From assembly GCA_009930445.1 (NCBI GenBank), contig RZYD01000146.1, positions 1 through 6,294 of the forward strand: 6,294 nt of DNA, given 5' to 3'. Source of the stretch: Bacteroidia bacterium (GTDB lineage Bacteria > Bacteroidota > Bacteroidia > Bacteroidales > BM520). The position numbers and the translations under genes were made by a program. Position 1 is the stretch's first letter. Every line of letters starts with the position of its first letter. The notes under the pieces were generated by a model. It saw only the letters and a list, made by a program, of their open reading frames with translations. It was not told the DNA's origin and searched no databases. Positions 6,108 through 6,294 of the stretch are shown here, one piece after another.

Positions 6108-6294
6108 CCCTAAATACTGGAAAAGCAGAATACTAACCATTCAAATGTGTGATATAACAATGGATGTAACTTGATTTTATACATTGTGTGAATACAAAAT
6201 TGAGTCCCCTCCGAAAAGTCAAAAGGCAGGAACGATAATTAATTCCAAAATATTTGTAGTTATAAACAAACTATCGTTAATAACTTAATTAGTT
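6108..6294. other. Gene-free A/T-rich region at the right edge
   Basis: No open reading frame with protein-like composition, tRNA, or plus-strand TAnnTTTG promoter is visible here. The only structure seen is the inverted pair AACGATA/TATCGTT (6231-6237, 6272-6278) with a 34-bp spacer. It is probably upstream DNA of the FemAB-like gene plus flanking sequence of a gene beyond the window. Confidence 0.5.

Overview
The window looks like chromosomal DNA of a Bacteroidetes organism, probably near Bacteroidales. Three things support this: promoter-like elements of the phylum's sigma type (TTTG ... TAnnTTTG) ahead of three of the five genes, start codons preceded by A/T-rich sequence rather than a Shine-Dalgarno motif, and protein features such as a DPS-like ferritin of the Bacteroides fragilis kind and a KMGKS variant in the cysteinyl-tRNA synthetase. 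This assignment is inferred; there is no rRNA or other formal marker here.

Layout: one plus-strand gene at the left edge, a DPS-like ferritin (23-535), ends in a clear intrinsic terminator (559-594). Everything else is on the minus strand. Read from right to left these are a FemA/FemB-type peptidoglycan-bridge aminoacyltransferase homologue (6018-4894), the catalase-peroxidase katG (4663-2483), and cysS (2290-821) followed after 27 bp by a 66-residue Cys-containing small protein (793-593). The last gene converges on the ferritin gene, and its stop codon overlaps the ferritin terminator's T-tract. Each of femAB-like, katG and cysS has its own candidate promoter. The 276 bp at 6019-6294 contain no gene I can support.

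How the genes relate: the ferritin and KatG both act on hydrogen peroxide. The ferritin would oxidise and store Fe(II) using H2O2, and KatG would destroy H2O2 directly. They therefore form a loose oxidative-stress neighbourhood interrupted by the housekeeping cysS unit. The FemAB homologue belongs to cell-envelope biology and shows no obvious link to the others.

I see no transposon, CRISPR array, RNA gene, phage gene or clear new multi-gene system. The points most worth a second look are the uncharacterised small Cys protein behind cysS, the thioferritin-type Cys pair in the ferritin, the FemAB homologue in a presumed Gram-negative, and several inverted repeats between genes: a nested one between katG and cysS, two in the katG leader, and a perfect 7-3-7 palindrome in the femAB leader.
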